From assembly GCA_036844945.1 (NCBI GenBank), contig DAIUEV010000012.1:1-64000 (forward strand): 64,000 nt of DNA, given 5' to 3'. This DNA is from Palsa-461 sp036844945 (GTDB lineage Bacteria; Actinomycetota; Acidimicrobiia; Acidimicrobiales; RAAP-2). The notes beneath the pieces are model-generated. The model was given only the letters and a program-made list of their open reading frames with translations, had not been told where the DNA came from and searched no databases. How positions within the stretch are numbered: the stretch's first letter is position 1; each line of letters opens with the position of its first letter. Both the position numbers and the translations under genes were made by a program. Positions 33,701 to 42,350 of this stretch are shown one piece after another.

Positions 33701-34446
33701 CTACGCTTGCCGCAGCGCGATCCCGGCCTCCGGCGAGGCCACCTGGAAGGTGAAGCTCTCCTCCACGTAGAGATGCACGCGGCCGGCGTCGTGGTGGTCG
33801 TAGCCGATCGAGGTGTTCTGGCCCGACACGAAGTGGATGTCGCCGCCGCGCTGGCTGACGACCACCGCCCCCTCGACACCCGGCGCCCACACGATGGGAC
33901 CGCCCAGGATCTGGCGAAGGTGGTCGAACACCAGGATCCCGCCGTGCTCGGTGGTCTCGACCACGCCGGTGTAGGCCTCGGGGCCGAGCGCCAGCCCGTA
34001 GGGATCCTGGACACCGGCGTCGAGGAGCGCCNNNNNNNNNNNNNNNNNNNNNNNNNNNNNNNNNNNNNNNNNNNNNNNNNNNNNNNNNNNNNNNNNNNNN
34101 NNNNNNNNNNNNNNNNNNNNNNNNNNNNNNNCTCGGGGCCGAGCGCCAGCCCGTAGGGATCCTGGACACCGGCGTCGAGGAGCGCCCGGACCGCTCGGGC
34201 GACGTCGGCCGGGTACCGCGCGAAGTCCGCCGAGAGCGTGAGGGGCGCATGGCGCGATGCCCCCGTCACTCCGATGATGCCGGCGTCCTCCCACCCGTGG
34301 AACACGGCGACATTCTCGGCCCGGGCGAGTGCCCGCGCCGCAGTGCCCAGCTCGGCGAGGTCGAGATCGTCGGCGCCGCGGTCGGCGGAGGGCAGCTCGT
34401 CGCGCTCCACGCTGAAGTCGGCCGGCAGCTCGACGAGCGCGAGCAC
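33701..34446 (-). CDS. Encapsulin-like shell protein, N-terminally short (contains assembly gap)
   Basis: HK97-fold nanocompartment protein of the linocin-M18/family 1 type. Visible: LALVELPADFSVERDELPSA, VAVFHGWEDAGIIGV, PYGLALGPEAY, GPIVWAPGVEGAVVVSQRGG and the C-terminal ESFTFQVASPEAGIAL, all in register with known encapsulins. Removing the 100-N run and one 55-bp duplicate joins the two halves in one frame of 196 residues. About 70 N-terminal residues (N-arm and E-loop, normally ending in GRRVVDV...) are missing: none of the three frames upstream of GTG 34446 encodes them, and the YihY gene begins 112 bp away. It may be a truncated shell, a relic, or mis-sequenced. No cargo gene (DyP, ferritin-like) is next to it. 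Confidence 0.75.
34032..34131. other. Assembly gap, 100 N, inside encapsulin gene
   Basis: 33977-34031 and 34132-34186 are the same 55 bases. Merging them gives continuous protein sequence, so no sequence is probably missing here. Confidence 0.95.
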
Positions 34447-34558
34447 CCGGCGGTCGCTCGACGCGCGGTGGGCGGACCGACGGTACCAGGGGCTTCGACA
34501 TGTCCGAACGTCGATCCGGGTACCTTCCTCCCGTGCGCACGAGCCGCCGACCCAGACG

Positions 34559-35563
34559 GTGAACCGGCTGGAGCGGGCGGTCCGGGCGGTCGACCGGGCC
34601 CAGCAGGGCAACCGGGTGCTCGGGTTCGTCTTCGGGGTCAACAAGAAGTACGGCGACGACCGGGGCGGCCAGCTGGCCGCGCTGCTCGCCTACTACGGCT
34701 TCCTCTCCCTCTTCCCGCTCCTCCTCCTGCTCGTGACCGTGCTCGGGATCGTGGCCGGGGGAAGCTCGTCGATCGCCAAGCACATCGAGAGCTCGGCGTT
34801 GGCCCAGTTCCCGGTCATCGGATCGGGCTCCTCGCACTCGCTCGACTCGACCATCCACGCCCTGCACCGCAACAGCGCCATCGGCCTGGTCGTCGGCATC
34901 CTCGGGCTGCTGTGGGGCTCGCAGGGCGTCAGCCAGACCGGCCAGTTCGCGATGGCCGAGGTGTGGAACGTGCCCGGGGTCAACCGCCCGAACTTCTGGG
35001 CGAGGCTCGCCCGCACCGGGGTGCTGATGGGTGTGCTCGGGCTGTTCCTCGTCCTCAGTTCCGCGCTCGCCGCCGTCGGGACCTGGGGCCACCACTCGGC
35101 GCTGCTGCGGATCGGGGGCATCGCCGGGTCACTCGTGGTGAACGGCGCGCTCTATCTCATGGCCTTCCGGGTGCTCACCCCGAAGGAGATCGGCTCTCGA
35201 AGCCTCGTCCCCGGCGCCCTCGCCGGGGCGGTCGCCTGGACCGCGCTCCAGAACGTCGGCACGGCGCTCGTCGAGCACCAGCTCCGCAACACCTCGCAGG
35301 TCTACGGCACCTTCGCGGTGGTGCTCGGGCTGATCGCCTGGATCTACCTCGGGGCCAACCTCACCGTGTTCGCCGCCGAGGCGAACGTGGTGTGGGCGCG
35401 CCACCTGTGGCCCCGCTCCCTCGTGCAGCCCCCGCTCACCGAGGCCGACGAGCGGGTGCTGGCCGCGATCGTCGAGCAGGGCCGCCGCCGCCCCGAGCAG
35501 ACGGTTCGGGTCGGGTTCGAGGATCGGGCGGCGCCCGACCCCGGCCGGAGCGGCCCTGGGTAG
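34559..35563 (+). CDS. YihY/BrkB family membrane protein
   Basis: 334 residues with about six transmembrane helices. AALLAYYGFLSLFPLLLLLVTVLGIV and the later LVPGALAGAVAWTALQNVG, YGTFAVVLGLIAWIYLGANLTVFAAEANVVW are the family signatures (once wrongly called RNase BN). Role unknown; suggested transporters or envelope factors. The GTG at 34559 is the only good start; a TACCTT box (34521-34526) is a possible -10. The end lies 1 bp before the convergent lon stop. Confidence 0.88.
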   Translation: MNRLERAVRAVDRAQQGNRVLGFVFGVNKKYGDDRGGQLAALLAYYGFLSLFPLLLLLVTVLGIVAGGSSSIAKHIESSALAQFPVIGSGSSHSLDSTIHALHRNSAIGLVVGILGLLWGSQGVSQTGQFAMAEVWNVPGVNRPNFWARLARTGVLMGVLGLFLVLSSALAAVGTWGHHSALLRIGGIAGSLVVNGALYLMAFRVLTPKEIGSRSLVPGALAGAVAWTALQNVGTALVEHQLRNTSQVYGTFAVVLGLIAWIYLGANLTVFAAEANVVWARHLWPRSLVQPPLTEADERVLAAIVEQGRRRPEQTVRVGFEDRAAPDPGRSGPG

Positions 35564-35564
35564 C

Positions 35565-37940
35565 TCAGGCGACCCGGGACAGGCCCTCGGCGTCGGCCGG
35601 CATGTCCCCGGCCCGCTCCGGGCCGTCCCCCATCGCCGGGCCGAGCACGTCGTCCACGCGCTCGGCGAGATGGAACGTCATCGCCTCGCGGACCTCCTCG
35701 GGCACGTCCTCCAGGTCCGGGCCGTTGCGGGCCGGCAGGATCACCTCGGTCAGGCCGGAGCGGTGGGCGGCGAGCACCTTCTGGCGGACCCCGCCGATCG
35801 GCAGCACCCGGCCCCGCAGGGTCACCTCGCCGGTCATCCCGATCGCGCTGCGCACCGGGACACCGGTGAGCAGGCTGACGAGGGCGGAGGTCATGGTGAC
35901 CCCGGCCGACGGGCCGTCCTTGGGCACGGCCCCGGCCGGCACGTGGAGGTGGAACCGCTTGCCCACGAACGCGTCGGGGTCGATCCCGAGCTCGGCCGCG
36001 TGCGAGCGCACGAAGGACAGCGCGATCTCGGCCGACTCCTTCATCACCTCCCCGAGCTGACCGGTGAGGGTGAGCCCCTCGGGGCCCTCCGAGACACTGG
36101 CCTCGACGAACAGCACGTCGCCACCGGCGCCGGTCACGGCCAGGCCGGTGGCCACCCCCGGCAGGGCCTCGCGCTCGGCCGCCTCGAAGAAGAACCGCGG
36201 CCGCCCGAGCCACCCCCGGACGTCGTCGGGGCCCACCTCGACCGGCGCGTGCGCCTCACCGGCGACGATCTTCGTCGCCACCTTGCGGAGCAGCCGGCCG
36301 AGCTCCCGCTCGAGCGAGCGGACCCCCGCCTCCCGGGTGTAGTCCTCCACGATCTTGGCCAGCGCCTCGTCGGACACGACCACCTCGTCCTCGCGCAACC
36401 CGGCCCGGCTGGCCTGGCGGGCGAGGAGGTGATGGCGGGCGATGGCCACCTTCTCGTTGTCGGTGTAGCCGTCGAGTCGGATGACCTCCATCCGGTCGAG
36501 CAGCGGCCCGGGGATCGTGTCGACGACGTTCGCGGTCGCGATGAACAGCACCCGCGACAGGTCGAGGTCGACCTCCAGGTAGTGGTCGCGGAAGGTGTGG
36601 TTCTGGGCGGGGTCGAGGACCTCCAAGAGCGCGGAGGACGGGTCGCCGCGGTAGTCGGCGCCGATCTTGTCCACCTCGTCGAGCAGCAGGACCGGGTTCA
36701 TGGTCCCGGCCTCCCGCAGCGCCCGAACGAGCCGGCCGGGCTGCGCGCCGACGTAGGTGCGCCGATGCCCGCGGATCTCGGCCTCGTCGCGGACCCCGCC
36801 GAGCGCCACCCGGACGAACTTGCGCCCGAGGGCGCGGGCCACCGACTCCCCGAGGGAGGTCTTCCCCACCCCCGGCGGGCCGACCAGGGCGAGGATCGCC
36901 CCGGCCCCCCGGCCGTCGACCGGGGCCAGCCCCCGCTCGGCCTGGAGCTTGCGCACCGAGAGGTGCTGGAGGATCCGCTCCTTCACGTCGTCGAGGCCGT
37001 CGTGGTCCTCGTCCAAGATGGCGGCCGCCGCCGGCACGTCCAGCCGATCCTCGGACTCGACCCCCCAGGGGACCTCGAGGACGGTGTCGAGCCAGGTCCG
37101 GATCCAGCCGTGCTCGGGGCTCTGCTCGCTCGTGCGCTCGAGCTTGTCGATCTCCCTCTCGACCGCCTCGCGGACCTTCTCGGGCAGCTCGCGTTCGGCC
37201 AGCCGGGCGCGGTAGTCATCGGGGGCACCGGCGTCGGCGCCGCCGAGCTCGCCCAGCTCCTTGCGGATCGCCTCGAGCTGGCGGCGGAGCAAGAACTCGC
37301 GCTGGGACTTCTCCATCCCCTCCTCGACGTCGCTCTTGATCCGCTCCCGGAGGGTGAGGTCGGCGAGAGTGTCGCGCGCCCAACCCAGGACCAGGGCGAG
37401 CCGGGCGGTGACGTCGACGGTCTCGAGCACCTCCACCTTCTGGGCGAGGGTGAGGTCGGGCGAGTAGCCGGCCAGGTCGGCGACCCGGCCGGGCTCGGTG
37501 ACCTCCCGCAGCTGGGCCGCGAGCCGCCCGGCCCCCCGGCTCAAGAGGATGTTCTCGAGCACCGCCCGGTACTCGCGCGCCAGCGCGACCGATCGCTCCT
37601 CGTCGGCCGAGGTCTCGGTCACGGGCTCGGCCTCCACCCAGAGCGCGGCACCGGTCCCCGGCACCCCGGTGCCGAGGGTGGCCCGGTGCTCACCCCGGAC
37701 CACGAGGGCGGGTAGGCCGCCGGGCAGCTCGCCGCGCTCGACCACCTCGCCCACCACACCGACGGTGCCGTAGCGGCCGTCGATGTGGGGCACGAGCAGC
37801 AGCCGGCCGCCCGAGGTCCCGACGACCTCGGCCGCGGCCTTCGACTCGTCGGTCTCCAGCGCGATGGTGAACACCATCCCCGGGAGGATCACCCCCGAGC
37901 GCAGGGGCAGCACCGGGAGCGTCAGGGTCTCGCTCGTCAC
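35565..37940 (-). CDS. lon: ATP-dependent protease Lon
   Basis: Full-length LonA, 791 residues, degrading damaged and regulatory proteins in the cytoplasm. N-terminal substrate domain (TLPVLPLRSGVILPGMV), coiled region, AAA+ module with Walker A LVGPPGVGKTSLGES, Walker B VLLLDEVDKIG, sensor motifs, and the C-terminal Ser-Lys protease domain with PKDGPSAGVTMTSAL (nucleophile Ser) and PIGGVRQKVLAAHRSG (Lys). GTG 37940 has GGAGGAGAC upstream; the frame opens to 37985 without conserved sequence. No HspR (HAIR) site was found upstream. Two proteolytic systems are thus represented in this window (Lon here, Bpa/proteasome at 1 kb). Confidence 0.95.
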   Translation of the reverse strand: MTSETLTLPVLPLRSGVILPGMVFTIALETDESKAAAEVVGTSGGRLLLVPHIDGRYGTVGVVGEVVERGELPGGLPALVVRGEHRATLGTGVPGTGAALWVEAEPVTETSADEERSVALAREYRAVLENILLSRGAGRLAAQLREVTEPGRVADLAGYSPDLTLAQKVEVLETVDVTARLALVLGWARDTLADLTLRERIKSDVEEGMEKSQREFLLRRQLEAIRKELGELGGADAGAPDDYRARLAERELPEKVREAVEREIDKLERTSEQSPEHGWIRTWLDTVLEVPWGVESEDRLDVPAAAAILDEDHDGLDDVKERILQHLSVRKLQAERGLAPVDGRGAGAILALVGPPGVGKTSLGESVARALGRKFVRVALGGVRDEAEIRGHRRTYVGAQPGRLVRALREAGTMNPVLLLDEVDKIGADYRGDPSSALLEVLDPAQNHTFRDHYLEVDLDLSRVLFIATANVVDTIPGPLLDRMEVIRLDGYTDNEKVAIARHHLLARQASRAGLREDEVVVSDEALAKIVEDYTREAGVRSLERELGRLLRKVATKIVAGEAHAPVEVGPDDVRGWLGRPRFFFEAAEREALPGVATGLAVTGAGGDVLFVEASVSEGPEGLTLTGQLGEVMKESAEIALSFVRSHAAELGIDPDAFVGKRFHLHVPAGAVPKDGPSAGVTMTSALVSLLTGVPVRSAIGMTGEVTLRGRVLPIGGVRQKVLAAHRSGLTEVILPARNGPDLEDVPEEVREAMTFHLAERVDDVLGPAMGDGPERAGDMPADAEGLSRVA

Positions 37941-37994
37941 GTCTCCTCCGATCGTTCGGGCGGACCAAGCGGAGCGCTGGTTCACCCTGTAGCA

Positions 37995-38019
37995 AGGAAA
38001 ACGTGGGCGGGCCCGCCCC
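37995..38019 (-). terminator. Intrinsic terminator after the 38-kb hypothetical gene
   Basis: On the reverse strand the perfect palindrome GGGCGGGCCCGCCC (38018-38005) is followed within 3 bases by TTTTCC. It starts 13 bp after the stop of the gene ending at 38032 and lies just upstream of lon, so lon probably has its own promoter. Confidence 0.6.
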
Positions 38020-38031
38020 TATTCCGGGCCC

Positions 38032-38532
38032 TCAGCGGGGCTGGTAGACCTCGGCCTGCCAGGACCCGGTGGTGGGCAGGCTGCACAGCTGCTCCCCGAC
38101 CGCCAGCGCCCACCGGAGCACCTCGCGGTCCGGGGCGGTGCTCGGGATCTTGACCACCAGCCCGCGCCGCGGGTGGTCCCCCCACACCCGCCAGGTCGGC
38201 GGGACGCTGAGCCCGGCCGCCTCGAGCTCGGGGACGACCCGGCGGCCCCGGGCGTGCATGATCCCGAGGGTCACCTCGTCGAGGGAGTGGCGGGCCCGTC
38301 CGGGCGGCATCCACGTGCACATCGAGACCGGCTGAGCGGTCGCGCCGAACAGTGAGAAGAGGCCCGGCGCCTCGACCGGGTCGGCCGAGGACTCGACCCC
38401 GGGCAGGAGGTTCAGCCACCCGTCCCGGTGCGCCGAGAGCCAGGCCGTGACCTCGAGCAGGCGGGTGAGGTCGGCCGGGTCGAACTCGAATCGGTCGACG
38501 CTGCGCTGCGCCCGCTGGCGCAGCGGGGTCAC
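38032..38532 (-). CDS. Hypothetical protein, 166 residues
   Basis: No family recognised. GTG at 38532 overlaps the stop of the iron-binding lipoprotein gene (GTGA), so it is translated with it. Soluble, no signal peptide or membrane helix. Recognisable stretches are RSVDRFEFDPADLTRLLEV, WLNLLPGVE, GLSVPPTWRVWGDHPRRGLVVKIP. Normal ABC permease or ATPase genes do not follow the binding protein; this gene takes their place and may not be a transporter part. Confidence 0.7.
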   Translation of the reverse strand: MTPLRQRAQRSVDRFEFDPADLTRLLEVTAWLSAHRDGWLNLLPGVESSADPVEAPGLFSLFGATAQPVSMCTWMPPGRARHSLDEVTLGIMHARGRRVVPELEAAGLSVPPTWRVWGDHPRRGLVVKIPSTAPDREVLRWALAVGEQLCSLPTTGSWQAEVYQPR

Positions 38533-39569
38533 AGGAGCTGGACCTCTTGGAGCAGCGCGACCGCGGCCGCGCCGTCGCCCAGCTCGAGGAGCGAGATGGG
38601 ATCGGGGCGCAGCCGCGCGAAGGGGGTCTCGGGTGCCGCGGTCACCACGCCAGAGTCGACCGGGTACTCGAAACTGTCGGAGCGGGCGATGATCTCCTGG
38701 GCCGGCTTCGTGGTGAGGAACCGGACGAAGCGGAGGGCGTCGGTCTTGTGCCGGCTCGTCGCGAGCACCCCGGCCCCCGAGACGTCGATCACGTACCCAG
38801 GATCGCGCGGGGCGAAGGTGGTGATGACCGAGTGGGTCGCCGTGGCCCCGATCTCGGCCCGCAGCCGGTACCAGTAGTACTGGTTGATCACCCCCATGGC
38901 GACCTGCCCGGCGTTGACCTCCGAGGTGATCGTCTCGTTGTCGGGGTAGAGGTGGCCGGCCGAGTTGGCCTTCAGGCCCTCGAGCCAGCGCAGGGTCGCG
39001 GCCTTGCCCTCGGCCCGCAGGACCGAGGTCACGATCGGCTGGAAGTCGGTCTCGCCGGGGGCGAGGGCCACCATCCCGCGGTAGCGGGGGTCGGCGAGGG
39101 CCAGGACCGAGGTCGGCAGCGCCGACGGTTTGATCAGGGAGGGGTTGGAGATAAGGACGCTCACCCGGGCCGAGATCCCGACCCAGTCGCCCTCGGCCGA
39201 GTCGTAGCGGGGCTGGGTGGTCGCCCCGGTGCCCGCCCCGAGTGGGGCCAACAGGTGCTTGAGCTGGAGGAACTCGAGGGCGGGCGTGTTCTCGGTGAAG
39301 ATCACGTCGGCCGGCGAGTTGGACCCCTCGGTGACGATCTGGTCGGCCAGGACCGACTCGTCGTCGGAGTGGATCCGCACGCTGATGCCGGTCTCGTGTT
39401 CGAACGCCGCCACCAGGGCGTCGGTGGTCTGCACGTGTTGGCCGTTGTAGAGGGTGATCGAGTTCGCCGGCGTGCCGGACGAGCACGCCGCCAGCCCGCC
39501 CCCGGCGACGAGCGCGACGAGGAGCCCCGCACCGACCCGCCACGGCGTGGGTCTGATTCGGATATCCAT
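38529..39569 (-). CDS. Iron(III)-type ABC transporter substrate-binding lipoprotein
   Basis: 346-residue extracytoplasmic binding protein of the FutA/FbpA/AfuA class. Signal peptide with lipobox GGGLAACSSG; then ITLYNGQHVQTTDALVAAFEHETGISVRI, VLADQIVTEGSNSPADVIFTENTPAL, and the paired-tyrosine region GVINQYYWYRL that in this family binds ferric iron. Operon contains only the following 166-residue gene; no permease or ATPase is present, so it must use a remote one. The ATG at 39569 is 11 bp from a TTAGG...CCTAA inverted repeat, a likely metal-responsive operator. Confidence 0.87.
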   Translation of the reverse strand: MDIRIRPTPWRVGAGLLVALVAGGGLAACSSGTPANSITLYNGQHVQTTDALVAAFEHETGISVRIHSDDESVLADQIVTEGSNSPADVIFTENTPALEFLQLKHLLAPLGAGTGATTQPRYDSAEGDWVGISARVSVLISNPSLIKPSALPTSVLALADPRYRGMVALAPGETDFQPIVTSVLRAEGKAATLRWLEGLKANSAGHLYPDNETITSEVNAGQVAMGVINQYYWYRLRAEIGATATHSVITTFAPRDPGYVIDVSGAGVLATSRHKTDALRFVRFLTTKPAQEIIARSDSFEYPVDSGVVTAAPETPFARLRPDPISLLELGDGAAAVALLQEVQLL

Positions 39570-39579
39570 CCTTCGAAGT

Positions 39580-39593
39580 TTAGGAATGCCTAA
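39580..39593. promoter_or_regulatory. TTAGG-N4-CCTAA inverted repeat upstream of the iron-binding lipoprotein
   Basis: TTAGGAATGCCTAA ends 11 bp before the ATG. The half-sites match the DtxR/IdeR iron-box half (TTAGG), but the spacing is 4 bp instead of 9. Position over the expected promoter and the iron-related downstream gene support metal repression; the regulator identity is inference. Confidence 0.5.
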
Positions 39594-39723
39594 TACACGG
39601 TCGGCAAGTTGCCCCGTCGACCCGGCGACCCACCCGCCCGCCCGGTATCGTTCCCACCGCAGTGAGCCGGGCATCGGGCCCGGCTGGGTCCGGGGGGTCG
39701 GGCTCACCACCGGGGGAGGTCAG

Positions 39724-41382
39724 ATGCGCACTGGTCGGCTGGGTCGATTCGGCGTCGCTCGCAGCGCGGTCACCGGGCTCGTGGTGATGGGCACCCTGGC
39801 GCTCGCCGGGGTGGCCGGGGGGGCGACCGGGGGCATCTCGCTCTCCAAGTCCGGCCCGGCCGACGAGGGCCCCTACCCCTACGCCTACCCGGCCACCGGC
39901 GCAGCGACCGTGAAGGTGGGCACCGGCACCACGATCGGCGGCTTCAAGTGCAGGCCGGGAACGCCCCAGTTCCCCTCGCCCTACGCCGCGCCGTGCATCG
40001 CCAAGTGGACCGGCAACAACGGGGGCGCGACTTCGAACGGCGTGACCTCCAACGAAATCCTGCTCGCCCAGCGCGAGTTCCCCACCACCGCCAACAGCCA
40101 GCAGGTCGCGGCCCAGGCGGAAGCGGCCGGGGTGGCCCTGCCCCAGGTGACCCAGGAGGTCGAGCAGGTCTTCCTCAACTACTTCAACAAGGTCTACGAC
40201 CTGTACGGCCGCAAGGTCGTGATCGAGCCGATGAACGCGACCGGGAACACCACCGCGGAGGCCCTGAACGAGGGCCAGGCCCAGGCCTGCGCCGACGCCG
40301 CGACCATCTCCCAACAGCTCCACGCGTTCGGCGAGACCGGGATCGCCACCAACTTCCAGGCGGGCGGGAGCGGCCCGTTCTCGGTGTGTGCGGCCCAGAA
40401 CCACGTGGTCGAGTTCCAGGGCAACGCCTACTTCGACGAGGCCACCTTCCAGAACGAGAACCCCTACGTCTGGTCCGGCACCCAGAACTGCACCACCATC
40501 AGCGACACCGAGGCCGAGGTGGTCGGCACGATGCTGGCCAACAAGAAGGCGATCTACGCCGGTGAGGCCGACCTCCAGGCCAAGGACCGCAAGTTCGGCA
40601 CCTATGTGCCGGGCCTCCCCTCCTACCTCAGCTGCACCAGCAACGCCCTGAAGCTGCTCACCACCAAGTACCACGTGCCCTCGGCCGACTTCACCAAGTT
40701 CGCCTACGGGCTCGACATCTCGACCTTCCAGCAGTCGGCCCAGCAGGCGATCGTCCAGTTCAAGGCCGAGGGTGTCACCACGGTCATCCTGGCCTGCGAC
40801 CCGTTCTCGGCCGGGTTCCTCACCATGGCCGCGGCGGCCCAGAACTACTACCCCGAGTGGTTCACGATCGGCACCGCGCTCACCGACCAGGACCCGTCCC
40901 CGCAGACCTACGACAACGTCAAGGAGGTCACCGGGCACCTGTTCGGGATGAGCGAGCTCTCCCCCTCGAACGTGCTCACCGGCCCCACCTCGCTCGCCGG
41001 CAAGCTCTACTTCAAGCTGACCGGCCACGTGATCCCGAAGGAGACCGACGGCAACTACTCGGCGCTGATCCAGATGTTCAACTACCTCCAGGCGGCCGGC
41101 CCCGACCTCACCGCCCAGAACATGGCCCGGGGGATCCACGCCCTACCGGTGATGGGGGCCCCGCTCTTCCAGTACGGGAAGTGGAACTACAACGTCGGGG
41201 CGAACGGGGTGGCCGGGGACGGCCAGCACACGGCCAGCACCGACGCCCGCTTCATCTGGTGGGACGCGGGCAAGACCTCGCCGCTCAACGGCAAGCTCGG
41301 CACCTACATCGCGGCCTTCGGCGGCAAGCGATTCTCGCTCGGCCAGTGGCCGACGAAGCTGCCGGCGATGTTCACCGGCTGA
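39724..41382 (+). CDS. Type 1 periplasmic binding protein of ABC transporter (paralogue A)
   Basis: 552 residues, receptor of the LivJ/branched-chain amino acid superfamily but longer than LivJ (about 370). Basic N-terminus plus hydrophobic signal segment, no lipobox Cys. Contains GPYPYAYPATG soon after the signal, NNGGATSNGVTSNEILLAQREFP, FLNYFNKVYDLYGRKVVIEP, FAYGLDISTFQQSAQQAIVQFKAEGV and FSLGQWPTKLPAMF at the end. Closely resembles the protein at 49281-50948 throughout. GGGGGAGGTCAG precedes the ATG. Ligand unknown; presumably serves the fused permease and ATPase genes at 43.6-49 kb. Confidence 0.85.
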   Translation: MRTGRLGRFGVARSAVTGLVVMGTLALAGVAGGATGGISLSKSGPADEGPYPYAYPATGAATVKVGTGTTIGGFKCRPGTPQFPSPYAAPCIAKWTGNNGGATSNGVTSNEILLAQREFPTTANSQQVAAQAEAAGVALPQVTQEVEQVFLNYFNKVYDLYGRKVVIEPMNATGNTTAEALNEGQAQACADAATISQQLHAFGETGIATNFQAGGSGPFSVCAAQNHVVEFQGNAYFDEATFQNENPYVWSGTQNCTTISDTEAEVVGTMLANKKAIYAGEADLQAKDRKFGTYVPGLPSYLSCTSNALKLLTTKYHVPSADFTKFAYGLDISTFQQSAQQAIVQFKAEGVTTVILACDPFSAGFLTMAAAAQNYYPEWFTIGTALTDQDPSPQTYDNVKEVTGHLFGMSELSPSNVLTGPTSLAGKLYFKLTGHVIPKETDGNYSALIQMFNYLQAAGPDLTAQNMARGIHALPVMGAPLFQYGKWNYNVGANGVAGDGQHTASTDARFIWWDAGKTSPLNGKLGTYIAAFGGKRFSLGQWPTKLPAMFTG

Positions 41383-41514
41383 GCGACAGAGGAACGGGCC
41401 CGGTCGGGACGGGCCGGGGCAGCTCGTCCTGCCCGGAGCTCCTCAGGGCGCGGCCTGCTCCTGCTCGAGCGGCGCCGAGCGGGGCGCCGCCGCCAACCCT
41501 CCGCCTGTTCGAGC

Positions 41515-41567
41515 GTGAATGAACAGTGACCATTGCGTGACTTCTGGGTGACGGGGTTGAGTAGCTT
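41515..41567 (+). promoter_or_regulatory. PHO box (four 11-bp direct repeats) and -10 box of phoU
   Basis: GTGA begins at 41515, 41526, 41537 and 41548, exactly 11 bp apart: GTGAATGAACA, GTGACCATTGC, GTGACTTCTGG, GTGACGGGGTT. Read on the other strand these are GTCACCC/GTCACGC/GTCACTG/TTCACGC units, the pattern of actinobacterial PhoP boxes (GTTCACC-like units every 11 bp). A TANNNT -10 box TAGCTT follows at 41562-41567, and the GTG start of phoU at 41576 implies a leaderless transcript. No -35 is needed if PhoP activates. Confidence 0.7.
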
Positions 41568-41575
41568 CGGGGTCG

Positions 41576-42211
41576 GTGTTTGGGGACATCGCGAGCCAGT
41601 CGCCCATCGACCGCTCCGTGCTCCAACTGTTCGCATTGGTGAGTGAGGGCCTGGCTCAGGCGACCCACGCGCTGCTCGCCGGGGAGCGCGAGACCGGGCT
41701 GGCGGTCGTCGAGCGGGATCAGCGAGTCGACGAGCTGGCGGCCGAGGTCGAGCGGCTCGTCTGGGCGGAGCTCGAACAAGAACCCCCGGTCGACGAGCTC
41801 CGACATCTGGTCGGGACGCTCCTCATCCTCTCGGAGCTCGAACGCAGCGCCGACCTCGCGGAGCACATCGCCCAGCGGGCGGTGAACAGCCTCGGGCATC
41901 AGATGACGCCACTCAGTCGGGGCATCGTGCAGCGGATGACCGAGACCGCCCTGGCGATGTGGGGATCGGTGGCCGACCGCTACCTCGTGGGGAGCGACGA
42001 CGCGGTGGATCTCGCCGAGGTCGACGAGGAGATCGACCTTCTCCATGACCGGCTCACCGCGGAGATCGCCAAGGGGGCGATGGAGGCACCGGTCATCGCC
42101 CAGGTGACGCTCCTGGCCCGCTTCTACGAGCGGCTCGGTGACCATGCGGTCAACCTCTCCCGGCGGATCGATCGGCTCCGGCCGCCGGGCGACGAGAACC
42201 CTCCGAGCTGA
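41576..42211 (+). CDS. phoU: Phosphate signalling protein PhoU
   Basis: 211 residues, all helical, with two PhoU three-helix repeats; ELAAEVERLVWAEL and ILSELERSADLAEHIAQRAV hold the E-x-x-x-D metal-binding motifs, repeated later as FYERLGDHAVNLSRRI. In bacteria PhoU restrains phosphate uptake and PhoR signalling. Standing alone without pst genes here. The upstream four-unit PHO box suggests that the PhoP regulator controls it. GTG start without a ribosome-binding site, in line with leaderless translation. Confidence 0.9.
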   Translation: MFGDIASQSPIDRSVLQLFALVSEGLAQATHALLAGERETGLAVVERDQRVDELAAEVERLVWAELEQEPPVDELRHLVGTLLILSELERSADLAEHIAQRAVNSLGHQMTPLSRGIVQRMTETALAMWGSVADRYLVGSDDAVDLAEVDEEIDLLHDRLTAEIAKGAMEAPVIAQVTLLARFYERLGDHAVNLSRRIDRLRPPGDENPPS

Positions 42212-42350
42212 GCGAGTTCGGAGCCTGTCGCCCCCGTCGGAGAAGACCTGTGATCGAGAGGAAGTCCCCGGTCGAGACCCTCGGGTCCCCCGTCGAGCCC
42301 GCAGATCGACCGTCGGGACCCCACAAGGGCCCCGGCAGCAGGGTGAACGG

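Noticed and set aside
34032..34131. Frameshifted encapsulin pseudogene
   Set aside because: The apparent frame change is an artefact of the 100-N gap and duplicated 55 bp; merging restores the frame. The missing N-terminus remains a separate issue.
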